NCBI GenBank assembly: GCA_963422465.1
Contig: OY730172.1
Coordinates: 3,100,001-3,164,000 of the forward strand
Length of the DNA: 64,000 nucleotides
From: Lichina pygmaea
Lineage: Eukaryota > Ascomycota > Lichinomycetes > Lichinales > Lichinaceae
Direction: 5' to 3'
The notes beneath the pieces were generated by a model, which saw only the letters and a list, made by a program, of their open reading frames with translations, searched no databases and was not told where the DNA came from. Positions within the stretch are counted from its first letter, which is position 1. Every line of letters starts with the position of its first letter. This document shows positions 32,009-43,078 of this stretch, one piece after another. Both the position numbers and the translations under genes were made by a program.

Positions 32009-34771
32009 ATGGAGGCATCCACGGCATCCACGGCATCCTCGAAGAAATCGCCCATCCCGTACGAGAGATGGCTGAAGTTCCTGTCAAGGCCCCTCGTAAA
32101 CGGCGGTGGCACATCATGGATGCACCGCGGTCCGAGCATCAGCAAGCCTAGGGGTACCCACGAAGGAGATCGGCAGGCCGTCTTATCTGACTGCTATCGC
32201 GAGTTCTATCTTCGTACGCCTTTCGCGAAACCCTTCAAATCCGTCGACGAGCTCGAGGACTTCTTTGCCGACTCACTTGACCGCCCTGCCACGGACCCCG
32301 ACATCCCCTATAAGATTACGACATGCTTCATCACTTTCGCCTATAAGCTGATGAAGCTTGACAGACCAGCTTCGCATCAATCTAACGCGCCACATGGAGC
32401 TTCAACCGGCGGTCCACCCGACCCATCCCAGCTACTTTCCGAAGACGAGCACCCGAAGGGTCCAGATCCAGCACTCAACAGAGGAAGGTTCTCGGAGCCG
32501 ACGTCCGTCTCGGATCCGCGCGGCGAGGGAGTGGAAGGGGGCACGAGAATTTGGGAAGGGCTACCGCCGCCTTTGGCGATCAATGTCGACTGGGATGAAA
32601 TGGTCGGCGTCCGTCGGAAGCCAACTTACTCCGAAGCTATCCAAGCGACTGCGGGGTCTAACTTGGGCTCACAAGGGACGAAACGGAAGTGGGATGGAGA
32701 AAGCCCAGCCGGTGGGAGCCTGTCGAAGCGACCCGGCGCTTTCTCCAGCAGAGCTTCTGGGCTCTCGAGCTCTATGAGGAAGATCTCCGAACAACTACTA
32801 AGCGCAGAGCTAGACAACAAGCAATGGTCGACCTTAAGGCGACATGGAGAAGGCTCGTTGCGTGGGTCACCAGCCATCCGCGATGGAATTCGCAAAGAAA
32901 TCGAACAGGAACAGAGAGAGCGCCTGGTGCAGGAGCGGTTGACGAGGAAGATCTACGAAGATGTCGAGGCCAAGATGATGGCTGGTCTCGAGCACTTGAA
33001 GGAGCGAATGGACGAGGAAATATTGCAGGTGCGCCGGGAGGAGGAGCAGAAATGGGAGAGGCTCCGCTCGAAAGCCCGGGCCGAAGTTCTGGAGGAGCTG
33101 CGAAAGCAGGCCCTGGATGAGTTGATCACAGGACGGGTACAGTCCGAGACGAGTCGTGCGCAAGCGGAAAAGTCCAAAGTTCCAACCAAAGAGCCGATTG
33201 CAGACGCAGGGCAGTCCTCCATGCAAAGCAATGCGTCAGATTCAGCATTCGGCTCCAACAAGACCAGCGGCATCTCAAGCCCTGACGTTCACGAGCGCAA
33301 GCGTCATGAAAGCAGCCACGTTGGTCTTGTGTCTGGGTCGGGAGATGAACAAAATGAACGCGTACGAGGCGCGCCTACGGCTGGACCAATACCCAGCACT
33401 ACGGACGGACTCAGACGCCGGGATTCGAACAATGCGGATGGCACCGATCTCAGGATAGCGGGCACAGCCGCTGGCATGGCATCCGACATCGACACTGCTG
33501 CAATGCACATCCAATCCCAGCATCATGACGACGGTGGCGAGAGAGGGCTGGACGATTCAAGGCGTGAGGGGATGAACTCTCCGATGTCTGCCGCGGGCGC
33601 TCGGGGAACCGAGGGTGTCGACTCTGACAATGCTTGCCGAAGCCATGGAGTCGGGGTTCCGATCAGCAACAGGACGCAGCACCACGAAGGCGTTGCACAC
33701 GCTCCGACCATCCAATCAGACTTTGACACATCTCAAGCAGTGATCGCCGAGAGCCAGATCGGCCTTGAAGCCGAGGCCCGCGAGCCTGCCGATTTCTACC
33801 GGGACAATGAGATCACCAGCCCAGCCGGCGATACCACGCAGCAGGAGGAAGGACTCATACAGACTCCCGCTTTCCAGCCAGAATTTGACAGCTCGCAAGC
33901 CGTCATCACCGAGACCCAGATTGTGGTTGAAAATTCTCAAGAGCACGTGGGCGATGCGGCGGGGCTTGCAGAGACACTCAGGGTTCGGTACACCCAGCTT
34001 CAGCACACTGCCACGGCGGCGTCGAGTCTAGTGCGGTCACAAGACACGGACGAGGAGCTCTTTGGGAAGCAATATGACGCTGATGATGCCGAAGTGCCCG
34101 ACGACAGGCACGGTCATCCACTACCCGACGAAGAACAGCAAGGCGATGAGAAGGTCGAAGGAGGTGAAGACGATGACCAGGGCGAATTCGAGACGGAAGA
34201 GTACGACGAGGACGAGGGCGAAGACGACATCACCGGTTCGGAAGACGCCGAAGGGGACTACAACGGCACATCGTATCTGGAGTCTAGAGTCGATCATGGT
34301 TACGACGACGAAATCCTCGGCTACGACGGCGTAGTTCACAGGAATGATGGCATTATCAAGCCGTCGACCAGCAATGAAGTCATCGACTTGTGCGACACGG
34401 ACGATGAAGAGGAAACCGACGGTGCCAAGCAACGCAGCGCGGCCGACCAGATGGCGGACCCCGGCCACACACAGCCGGCGGGCAACAACGGCTATATCGC
34501 TGAAGAATATTCAAGCTCGGCGCAGGCTTGCGACGAAGTCAAGGACGAGGGCGAGGACGAAGAAGAAGAAGAAGACGAAGAGGAAGGAGAGGACGAAGAT
34601 GACGAAGAGGACGAAGACGAAGAAGAGGGGGACTCCGAGGGCAGCGATGACCAGGATTCCGAAGATCAAGTCTTGGAACCGGGCACCCCCGCAGGAGACC
34701 CACCGTCCGATCCGCTAAACATTGAACCGCGGTCTGCAGTCTCGAATCTTCCAAACACGATAACGGAGTAG
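32009..34771 (+). CDS. Large acidic coiled-coil protein with SUMO-interaction-like motif
   Basis: Single exon, 920 residues, not recognised. The N-terminal 120 residues look folded (YERWLKFLSRPLVNGGG, VDELEDFFADSLDRP, YKITTCFITFAYKLMKLD). Residues about 285-395 form a charged coiled coil (RKEIEQEQRERLVQERLTRK and onward). The following 300 residues are low-complexity and contain a duplicated motif, DTSQAVIAESQI near 572 and DSSQAVITETQI near 631. Near residue 791 stands EVIDLCDTDDEE, a hydrophobic core followed by acids as in SUMO-interaction motifs. The last 200 residues are strongly acidic with Glu/Asp runs. Such an architecture suggests a nuclear scaffold or chromatin-linked protein, but that is inference. 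Confidence 0.75.
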   Translation: MEASTASTASSKKSPIPYERWLKFLSRPLVNGGGTSWMHRGPSISKPRGTHEGDRQAVLSDCYREFYLRTPFAKPFKSVDELEDFFADSLDRPATDPDIPYKITTCFITFAYKLMKLDRPASHQSNAPHGASTGGPPDPSQLLSEDEHPKGPDPALNRGRFSEPTSVSDPRGEGVEGGTRIWEGLPPPLAINVDWDEMVGVRRKPTYSEAIQATAGSNLGSQGTKRKWDGESPAGGSLSKRPGAFSSRASGLSSSMRKISEQLLSAELDNKQWSTLRRHGEGSLRGSPAIRDGIRKEIEQEQRERLVQERLTRKIYEDVEAKMMAGLEHLKERMDEEILQVRREEEQKWERLRSKARAEVLEELRKQALDELITGRVQSETSRAQAEKSKVPTKEPIADAGQSSMQSNASDSAFGSNKTSGISSPDVHERKRHESSHVGLVSGSGDEQNERVRGAPTAGPIPSTTDGLRRRDSNNADGTDLRIAGTAAGMASDIDTAAMHIQSQHHDDGGERGLDDSRREGMNSPMSAAGARGTEGVDSDNACRSHGVGVPISNRTQHHEGVAHAPTIQSDFDTSQAVIAESQIGLEAEAREPADFYRDNEITSPAGDTTQQEEGLIQTPAFQPEFDSSQAVITETQIVVENSQEHVGDAAGLAETLRVRYTQLQHTATAASSLVRSQDTDEELFGKQYDADDAEVPDDRHGHPLPDEEQQGDEKVEGGEDDDQGEFETEEYDEDEGEDDITGSEDAEGDYNGTSYLESRVDHGYDDEILGYDGVVHRNDGIIKPSTSNEVIDLCDTDDEEETDGAKQRSAADQMADPGHTQPAGNNGYIAEEYSSSAQACDEVKDEGEDEEEEEDEEEGEDEDDEEDEDEEEGDSEGSDDQDSEDQVLEPGTPAGDPPSDPLNIEPRSAVSNLPNTITE

Positions 34772-35552
34772 TCCACACCGTCGGACTTGCCACGAAGTCT
34801 AGGTCCTGGGGAGAGAAGGACGAGTATTTGGGGGGGGGGTTTCTGGCGAAAGTCGGTTGCTTTTCCGCCCTAAAGGAGAAATAATATACCGACATCCAAG
34901 ATGACACTTCTAGTACTGCGCCATGGGAGCGAACTTATCAACCCTTTGAGCTACTTGCCTATATAGCCTGCTGGTTCTGATGATCAAGTATGACGACTTG
35001 GTAAACTGTACCGATACTTTACCCCTCCACTAAATCGAGTACCGGTGGAGCCGATGCGCCAAGCTGAGTGGGAGGGATTGCGCAAGTAGGAGAGTTGTAA
35101 AGTTGAGATCACTGTCCTCCGTCTCGCTCGAAGAGCTGCTGCTCATCTACGGATGTACGTACTCGTGAACCATGTACCGTTACTGGGAAAGTGATGTCCG
35201 TTGTCACATAAGAAATGCGGCTCTGCTACGTACCAGCATGAGCGGACACGTGCGATAAGGTCCTGTAACAGCTCAGGGATCAGGCCGGATCAATGTTCAT
35301 CCACATCCGGCTCTCTTTCCACCCCACACAGAGCTTCAGCCGATGCTGTTGGACGTCCGTCGAGATGCAATCTGCGACAATGTTTGTGTACCGATGGAAA
35401 GCTTGATCTGGAGTGATTGTGGTGTTTTCAAGAGGGTGAAGCTCCTGATCGAGAGTGAGATGCTGTGAGATACGGCACCATTATCATCTGTGTCTCTCTC
35501 CCTCTCTCTCAAGCTTTCGCCGACTTGGTGTATCCGGTCGAAGTGGGATGCT

Positions 35553-37080
35553 ATGAGTGTCATACTTTGCACTGGTAAGCGCGTACCCTGACGTCGCCTT
35601 CTGTTGGCGCTCCAGCCGTGCTGTGGTTGTGAATATGGCCCGTGGCCATGGCTGGTAGTTTTCCAAGACCTGAGCTCACTGCGTTTCACTGTAGCGGGCT
35701 ACGACCATACGATCAGGTAGCACTCTAGCCTCAACAAACCCATCGCGCGAGGCTGACTAGGCTCTAGATTCTGGGAAGCCCTCTCTGGGATCTGCTCCCG
35801 CACGATCCAACACCCAGACTCTCAAGTCAACCGGCTATGCATCTCGCCGGACAAGCGGTACCTGGCCGCGGCCGGGCGTCAGTCGGTCAAGCTTTATGAC
35901 ATCAAGAACACGAACCCGAACCCCGTGCTCGCATTCGAGGGACACACGGGTAACGTGACGGGCGTCGGATGGCATTGCGAAGGGAAATGGCTAGTGACAA
36001 GCTCCGAGGACGGCACGGTCAAGATCTGGGATACCCGCACAGCGACCGTCCAGCGCAACTACTCCCACCCTGGCGGCTTTGCGGTCAACGACGTCGTCAT
36101 CCATCCCAACCAGGGGGAGCTGATCAGCGTCGATCGAGGTGGGAATGTGCGCATCTGGGATCTCGGCCAGAGCAAATGCACACATCACATTGTGCCCGAG
36201 GAGGATGTATCGATTTCCAGCGTCACTGTTGCCACTGACGGGTCGATGCTCTGTGTTGGGAACAACCGGGTGGGTTCTGTCTTGAGCTCGTTCGCTGCTA
36301 TTCCGCTCGATCGGCATTTGCAGGTTACACCGCGCGAAGCTAACTTGCGCTTGGAAATAGGGCAACGTCTTTGCCTGGAGAATGCTCCCAGGCCGTGATA
36401 CGACATCTCTAGTACCGCTCGCAAAATTCTCTGCTCACCAGCAGTACATCACTCGGATACTGCTGTCTCCGGACGTCCGCCACCTCGCCACCTGTTCCGC
36501 CGACCGCACGGCACGAATCTGGTCTGCAGACATCACCGTCCCGCCCACCACCCCCCCAGCCACAGCTACACCCACCTCGCCACCGTCGCTCGCATCGTCC
36601 ACGACATCGTCACCAGCACCCTCATCGACCACGTCCTCGTCCAACTCGCCCGGCCCAGCAGCAGCAGCGACATCACCGCCACCATCCCGGGCAGGCAAGC
36701 CGCAGAGCAAAGACAGCAGCGCGTCGGCAGCACGACCGAACGTCAGTGCTAGCCGCACGGCAACAGCGACAGCGACAGCAGCGACAGCAGCCCCAGCAAC
36801 GGGGCCACTCAGCAAACCCAACGACGCCTCGCATTTCCCCGGCCACACCGGCGCGGAAAGCATGACGACGCCAGCCTTCCCGCTCGAGACGACTCTACAT
36901 GGCCACCAGCGATGGGTCTGGGACTGCGCCTTCTCGGCCGATAGCGCCTATCTCGTCACGGCCTGCTCCGATCACTACGCTCGTCTCTGGGAGCTGAGCT
37001 CGCAGAGCATCATTCGGCAGTACAACGGACATCATCGCGGGGCCGTGTGTGTCGCGTTGAACGATTACAGTGAGCGTTGA
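35553..37080 (+). CDS. LST8: TOR complex WD40 subunit
   Basis: Beta-propeller subunit that stabilises the TOR kinase domain in TORC1 and TORC2. Four exons: 35553-35574, 35695-35716, 35768-36269 and 36361-37080, giving 421 residues. The first two exons are only 22 bp each and together encode MSVILCTAGYDHTI; phase and splice motifs agree throughout. Then come FWEALSGICSRTIQ, SQVNRLCISPDKRYLAAAG, GHTGNVTGVGW, SSEDGTVKIWDTR, NQGELISVDRGGNVRIWDL, HQQYITRILLSPDVRHLATC, HGHQRWVWDCAFS and QYNGHHRGAVCVALND, which are the seven blades of Lst8. Family members are about 310-320 residues. The excess is one Pro/Thr/Ser/Ala-rich insert of about 115 residues (36536-36880) between the SADRTARIWSADIT and LETTLHGHQRW blades. 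Confidence 0.93.
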
Positions 37081-38922
37081 TGGCGGTGCTGGTGTTTTAT
37101 TGTGGTTGTTTGGATGTTTGATTTTTGGATTCTTTGGTTGTATGGGAGCTTGTATTACTGACTCGTGGATCATTGGGTCGTTGGTTGTTAGCTTCTTTGA
37201 GCTGTGGTCCGCTGGTTCGTTGATTGATTGGTTGAGTCGTCCGTCAACTTGTCCATGAGAGCTATCTTTTTTCATCAGATGATCGGGTCATTCGCTCGGT
37301 CACGCCAAATTCCTTTTTCTTTTCGTTGTTCCTTTCTGTTTCATCTTCTCCTGTCCTTTCCCCTCCCTCCTTTCCTTCCAGATCTTCCCTTCCAATCTCC
37401 CACTTGTCTCCGAACAGTCAAAAGGACCAAGCGGAAAAGCTGTCGCACGGTGTTGAAGATGTGGAGAAGGAAGGCGAGGGAGGTGGAGATGGGAGCGGAG
37501 AGACTGACTGAAGGGGAGAGAGGGGGAGGTGAAGAGGGGGAAGTGCACAGGAAGGAGGGTAAAGGGAGGGAGCCAGCCGTGACAACAAGGGAATGAGTGA
37601 CAAGTGACAAGTGACAAGTGACGAACACCCTAGCAAAGAACAAGATAAGCCTGTCCCCAAGGATGATCATGCTTCTGCGAGAGCGGCAGTACATGTAACG
37701 TTCGCCAAGAAGCTGGAAAGAGCGTGATCAAACATCTGCATCGATACTTCTTCCTGTCTACAAAAGAGTGTGACCTGATAATATAGACAATTGCTCTAAT
37801 CACTCTCAGGCGTAGCCCATATCTGCCTGAATCTGTCTGGATCTACCTGGATCCGTGTCCGGATCTACCCGGATCTGCCTCTATCTACCAAAAACAACAA
37901 ACAGATCCAGAAAAATAACATGTCTTCCATGATTACCAGACAAGAAGCTTCGCTGCAGGCTTGCCCCCCCCCCCTCCCCCTTGTAGTGCAATCATGGAGC
38001 TGCCGGGGCTGCCTGCAACGCATTCCCGGAACCCCCGAGTCTGCTCGCTTCCCAGGGCTGCTGGCTCTCGAGCCTTGCCCCCTCTCAGAGCTGCTTGCTC
38101 TTGGAGCTCGCAGTCTCGATTGTCCGGATTGTTGCTCCTGGTAAGACTGGTATTCTGGTGTGGTTAACGTGTAAGGAATTGGTCTAGGGAGATGTATTGT
38201 TAGTGTAGTACCGTATGTGTGACGAGGAGGTTTACGCACGGCTGGTTCAGTGTACCAGCGCTTGGACACTGGACTTGCCGCTTTACCTGGCTGATTTATC
38301 TAGCTGGTTTATCTGGCTGGTTTACCTGGCTGGTTTACCTGGCCGCTTTGCCTATCCTGGCCACTCTGCTGTGTCCACCCTGTCTGGCCGCTTTGCTAGA
38401 ACTAGACACTGGACTCTTGAGTTACATATCTCCTCTCTCTCGCTCCCTCTCTGTCCGTCCGTCTGTCTGTCTCTCCAGATGTAATGATCTTGTCCACTGT
38501 CAATTTCTGCTTCTTTGTACTTCCGAAGTCTCTCCCCGCTCTACGGCTATTCTCCTCGAGCTGCTTCTCCATATCGAACGGGACAATGAAGTAGTATCGG
38601 TGGAGAATGCGGAGATGGCGGTACCGTAGGGATACAGTACCGTACAGTAGGAGATATAACGGGCGAGAGGGGATTTAGTCAATGAAACTCGCTCTGATGT
38701 CGATTCGTCTGCTCGCTTTGCTCGTTGTGCTTTTGTTGGACGCTTCGTTTGTTGCATACTTTATTCTTGGATGCTTTGCTTGGGATGGCTAGTTGCTTCA
38801 TTGAATGCTTTGGTGGGAACGAAGAAACTTGAACATGAGACAAGGATTGTTTGTTCAATCTGGCTTCCTGACTAAGAAACGTCTTCTGTTTCGACTGACT
38901 GCACTACATAGGAAAGAAGAGT
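37081..38922. other. Convergent intergenic region with simple repeats
   Basis: Between the stops of LST8 and SCY1 lie G/T-rich and purine-rich tracts. GTGACAAGTGACAAGTGAC repeats are at 37598-37622, alternating TATCTGCC and GGATCTACC words at 37818-37890, and a CTGGCTGGTTTACCTGGC repeat at about 38285-38345. Open frames are low complexity on both strands; no gene is supported. Confidence 0.5.
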
Positions 38923-41900
38923 TCACGTCCATGTATTACCCCATCCACCCTCATCATCATCACGGTCATCGTCGACATTGTTGCTGTTGTTATGGTTCTT
39001 ATCATCACCCAAGAAAGAGCCTCGTGGCTTGGTCTCGACCAAGCCCTTGCTTCTTTTCGCGCGTTGCTGTGCTGAACCCTTGCCCGCGCCACTACCACCG
39101 AAAATCTCGGCCCCCCAATCGGATCCATCGTTGTTGTCCGCCTTGTCGCTATCGTCGCCGGCTAACCACGGATTGGTACTGTCGTCGAGATCGTCGGTGT
39201 GTATTGCCGGCGCAGAAGTCGTCACCGGTGCGCCGCTTCTTGTCGCCGTCATAGTAGTTTTAGTGCTGGTTGCAGGTTTCGCCTTTGCGGTACCAGTACC
39301 GCTGGGAAGTTTCCCTGTTGTTGCGGCGCGGCCGGATAGATTCGGCCTTGCGCTCGGGGATTCCGCCTTTTTGCTGAGACCCCTTGGAAGTGTTTTCTTG
39401 GCTTTGGACTGTGTTTGTGCCGTCAACCAGGCAGCAAAATCGGGCTTCTCGGAGTCGCCGTAGGCGACAAAAGGGTTTGCTGGTTCTTTTCTTGCCGTTG
39501 CTGCTGATGAAGGTGTCCCTGTGACTTGCGCTGACACTTCCGAGGCGCCTTGATTGTCATCGTCTTCGTCAATCATCTCCTCCATGGCTCCCCATGCGTC
39601 CATGTCGCCGTCGCCGATAGGATCGTCTTCGAAGGGGTCATTCGCGGCTGCTATTGCTATTAGTGCGGAGGGAGAAGGCGTGGCTAGAGATGACTTTGCT
39701 GTCGAAGTAAAAGCCTGGCCACGAGCATCTGGCACCGTGCTGGAATCGCTAGACGCGTGGACCTGCTTTGCCAGCGCGGGAGCAGAGTCCGGGCGACCCG
39801 CGCCATCGTTCGCAACAGACAGGCTTCCATCTCTGGAACCCGTTTGCATCTCGCCTCGGGCGGAGGCAAGTTTGTTCGTAAAAGACGATATGGCCCAGCC
39901 AGCCCAAGATTTGTCATTTTGAGCGGTCCCCATTCGAGGGGCTGACGCGGCGCTGCCGTCTCCTGTGCTAGCTGGCCCGAGAGCTGTCTCGGGCAGGGAA
40001 GCGCCATACTTCCTCACTCGTTGGACATAGACGTCGAAAGTCTTGCTCGCTTGGTCCCGGACGAGCCTAGGAAGTCGTCAGTCGAATGGACAGAGAGCAC
40101 CGCGGCAGACCCACTTTTCCTTGTCGATCAGAGACGGACACAGAGCTGGCAGCATTCTTGTGGCGCATTCTTCCTCGCTGAAAATGTCTGCCGTGGCTGC
40201 GAGAGCCATAAGAGCAGCATTTCTCGAATGCAGAAAGGGATCCCGTAACGAGCGTGTGAAAGCCGCAGCAAGCACTTTTTGTCTCGTCTGAGAACATCTT
40301 TAGTCAGTGGTTGAACTACACCCCAGGAGGCATGCATACGCTCGGGCCCAGATTTCGCGCGATTCTCCCAAGGCATATTGTAGTATTCGTCCTTATGCCT
40401 GGTTGCTCATCGTTGGAGGTTTTTGCCAGATACTTCAGAAGCTCCCCGTTGACTATCCGGTCGGACAGTTTGTTGATGATCGTGAGAACAGCTTTCACTG
40501 TCTCTTCGCGGACAACAGGCGCTACGTCGGTAAACCCGGAAACCTGTCGCACGTTATCAAGAGCCCACCAGGTGCCGCTACTTATGAACCCACCATCTGG
40601 GGAAAGAGCTTGTCATTGACAATCTTCAGAGGTATATGATCAATCATTTGCGGCAAGTTATCCAGAAGACAGACTCGCATGGCACGGTCAGGGCTGGTAA
40701 AGAGTCTAACGATGACCGGCGTCACGCGAGATTGGTATTCATCTTCCGAGAGCTTGGAGCTGAGCTTTGTCACCAGTCCAAATACCTTTGGGCCACCACC
40801 GCCGTACTCGACAGAGGTAAGAAGCTCCGGAAGGACCTTGGTTTTGACAAAATCGTCTGGTAAATCATCGGCAATCTCGTCGATTTCCCTCCACCGTAAA
40901 TCAGCATACCGCTCACCATCGGGTTTGGGTTGGAACCTTTCACCATAAGAACTTCTGCCGCTGGACTTCCGACTGCAAGCCAAGGCTTTCGATGCCCTCC
41001 GTCAGCTTGATAAGCCGTGTGTCAAAGAATCCACCGTTTCTTAGACCTTGATCCAGAAAGTGACCCACGCTGAGTCGAGTCTTCGGATCGGCATGCAGCA
41101 GCCGTTTCCACACTTGGAGCATGTTCCGAGGAATGGTGCCACCATTCCCGGTTATATCCACCCCTCTGGAGGTGCCATTGAAGGCTTCGTAGACCAGAAC
41201 GCCAAATTGATAAGCGTCTGCAGCCGTGACCGGCTGTTGTTTGACTGTAGCCCAACCGGCCTTTGATATTTCAGGTGGCATATACTCGCCCATTCCCCGC
41301 GAGAGACTTCCGTAGCTCTACAGAGTCTCAGCTTGCAATATCAGTACGACAACGGCGAAGCGACTTACGCCTATGAACACATCTTCATCTTTGACGCAGG
41401 ATAGGAGTTCAAAGCCTCCAAGTCTCCACTCTCCACTTTCACTGGTGAAAATCGATGACAGACGAAGGTTGCCATGTATAGAGGAAGCTTCCTCGTTCAC
41501 GAATCTGACGGTTTTCTGGCCAGCACCATAAGCAGAAGCTCAAGCCGCAGGATAGAGTCACCGACGGCAATGCTGAACAGACCCCATTTGATGGTCTCCG
41601 CGCTTAAAGCCTTTCTCCGGACATGCCATGCCAGGGGTGTCAACATCTCCGTAGCAATGTAGATGTATCGGTCTGACTGGATAAAAATTAGCCTACATAG
41701 TGAACCATAGAGTGTCACTCGGCGTACCTCGACAGCATCGAGCACCTTTAGTACCCCTGGGTGTCGTAGCGTTCGCAGCTTCTTGACAGCGTTTCTAGCG
41801 AGCGGCAGTACCGCCTTGTCTACGCTTATGTCGAACGAGAATATGCTGCAATTGATGCCATCTTCCTACTTGAGCAATTCTCATTAACCATCAGACTCTG

Positions 41901-42067
41901 TTCCGTTCTATGCTATCCCGTCCAAGCCACAGGAAGGAACGTACTCTCCGAATGCCATTGTAGAGTGTCCACATCCGATCATCGACGTCCACTCGATCCC
42001 CAAACGTATAGGGGAACGCAGGGGTCTTGGACATCGCCGATGAGACGGCCGACTTGAGAAACTCCAT
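38923..42067 (-). CDS. SCY1/CEX1: SCY1-family pseudokinase with HEAT repeats
   Basis: Orthologue of SCYL1/yeast Cex1, which works in nuclear tRNA export at the cytoplasmic face and in COPI-related trafficking. Nine exons: 42067-41945, 41865-41728, 41676-41566, 41515-41369, 41317-40944, 40888-40594, 40543-40340, 40287-40115 and 40066-38923, giving 902 residues with all phases consistent. The kinase-like domain starts MEFLKSAVSSAMSKTPAFPY. The catalytic loop is ASSIHGNLRLSSIF rather than HRD, and GEWRLGGFE replaces DFG, so it is a pseudokinase. HEAT repeats follow (FVKTKVLPELL, RVTPVIVRLFTSPDRAMRVC, VVREETVKAVLTIINKLSDR). The disordered tail contains SWAGWAISSFTNKLASARG, conserved in the family, and ends acidic with WGNTWT. 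Confidence 0.9.
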
Positions 42068-43078
42068 AACGACCAGGACCTAGGAGTAATTGGCAGATGG
42101 AGTGTAATAAGCCCAACGGCGCAAAACTTAGGATCACAAGCTTGCTGAGTGGTAGTACGTGTACATACGTACCTTAAAGTCAGATGCCGTACGGTACTTC
42201 CGTACAGTATGCATATGATGACTAAGCCAAAATGTACGGAATGGAATCCTCCAACTTAAAACGGATCACCTTCACGGATCCTGGTAAACAGTTCCTGTTC
42301 GTCTCGAAAACACGTGAGTTTGTAAGTTCATCTTTCTTGCGAGTTCTTATTCAATGGTTCAAGGCGCACTGCCACGACCTATTGGATAAGTGTCCATGAT
42401 GAGTCTGTGGTAAAAGGTCATACCGCTACTGCTTTGAATGGTTCTTGCCTTTTGCAAGCCACTCACACCGGCCAATTACTCTCCTCTTACGCTGTACTGG
42501 AGTTTTATTTGAACTCGCCTCGGTTATAGAACCTCTGGACTTTGAAGTACCACGCACTCAAGAGACTCGAAATTCTCGTCAGCAAAAGTGCGTGCAGACC
42601 TACAACCTCTTTCTGACAGAGACCAATCCCGGTCAATGTTGCAAAGCAGTGTCACTATCCTGGGGCTTCAGTTACATTCCTGTTCAGTGGTACCGTCGCC
42701 AATGGCAGAGACATACATTGAAAGAGTTCTATCTATTGGATGACATGTTTGAGCTGTTCAGACAATATCTCGGTGTCCCTGGTGCTTCAAAGTCTAGATG
42801 GTCCTTGGCCGGGATCAGTGGCATATGAGGCTTGTTATTGGCTGGCAAGTGAGAATGGTTCAAGGCAAAGAACCCTCAGGGTGGGGTTTTATGATGACTG
42901 AAGAACTGAAAAGACCTGAGATGAGACTGTCCAGTTGCTATGATACTTGTTATTCTTACTGGCCAGAGTTGTGATCCCATAAGCAATATCAGTCTGACTA
43001 ATATCAATTTGATTTAGACGTGGTTAATATGCACAGCATTCTCGATGATTCAAGGGGAAGACTGCAGGCGATCTATTC
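42068..43078. other. Divergent intergenic region, possible coding relic
   Basis: Upstream of two divergent genes. One plus frame (42445-42828, 127 codons) reads WGFSYIPVQWYRRQWQRHT and EFYLLDDMFELFRQYLGV, which looks protein-like. It has no family I recognise and no neighbouring exons. DNA around 42840-43010 is poorer in CpG than the surrounding genes. It could be an old transposon or gene fragment. Confidence 0.3.

Noticed and set aside
37228-37694. Overlapping ORFs downstream of LST8
   Set aside because: Purine/pyrimidine-biased sequence, open on both strands, no family.
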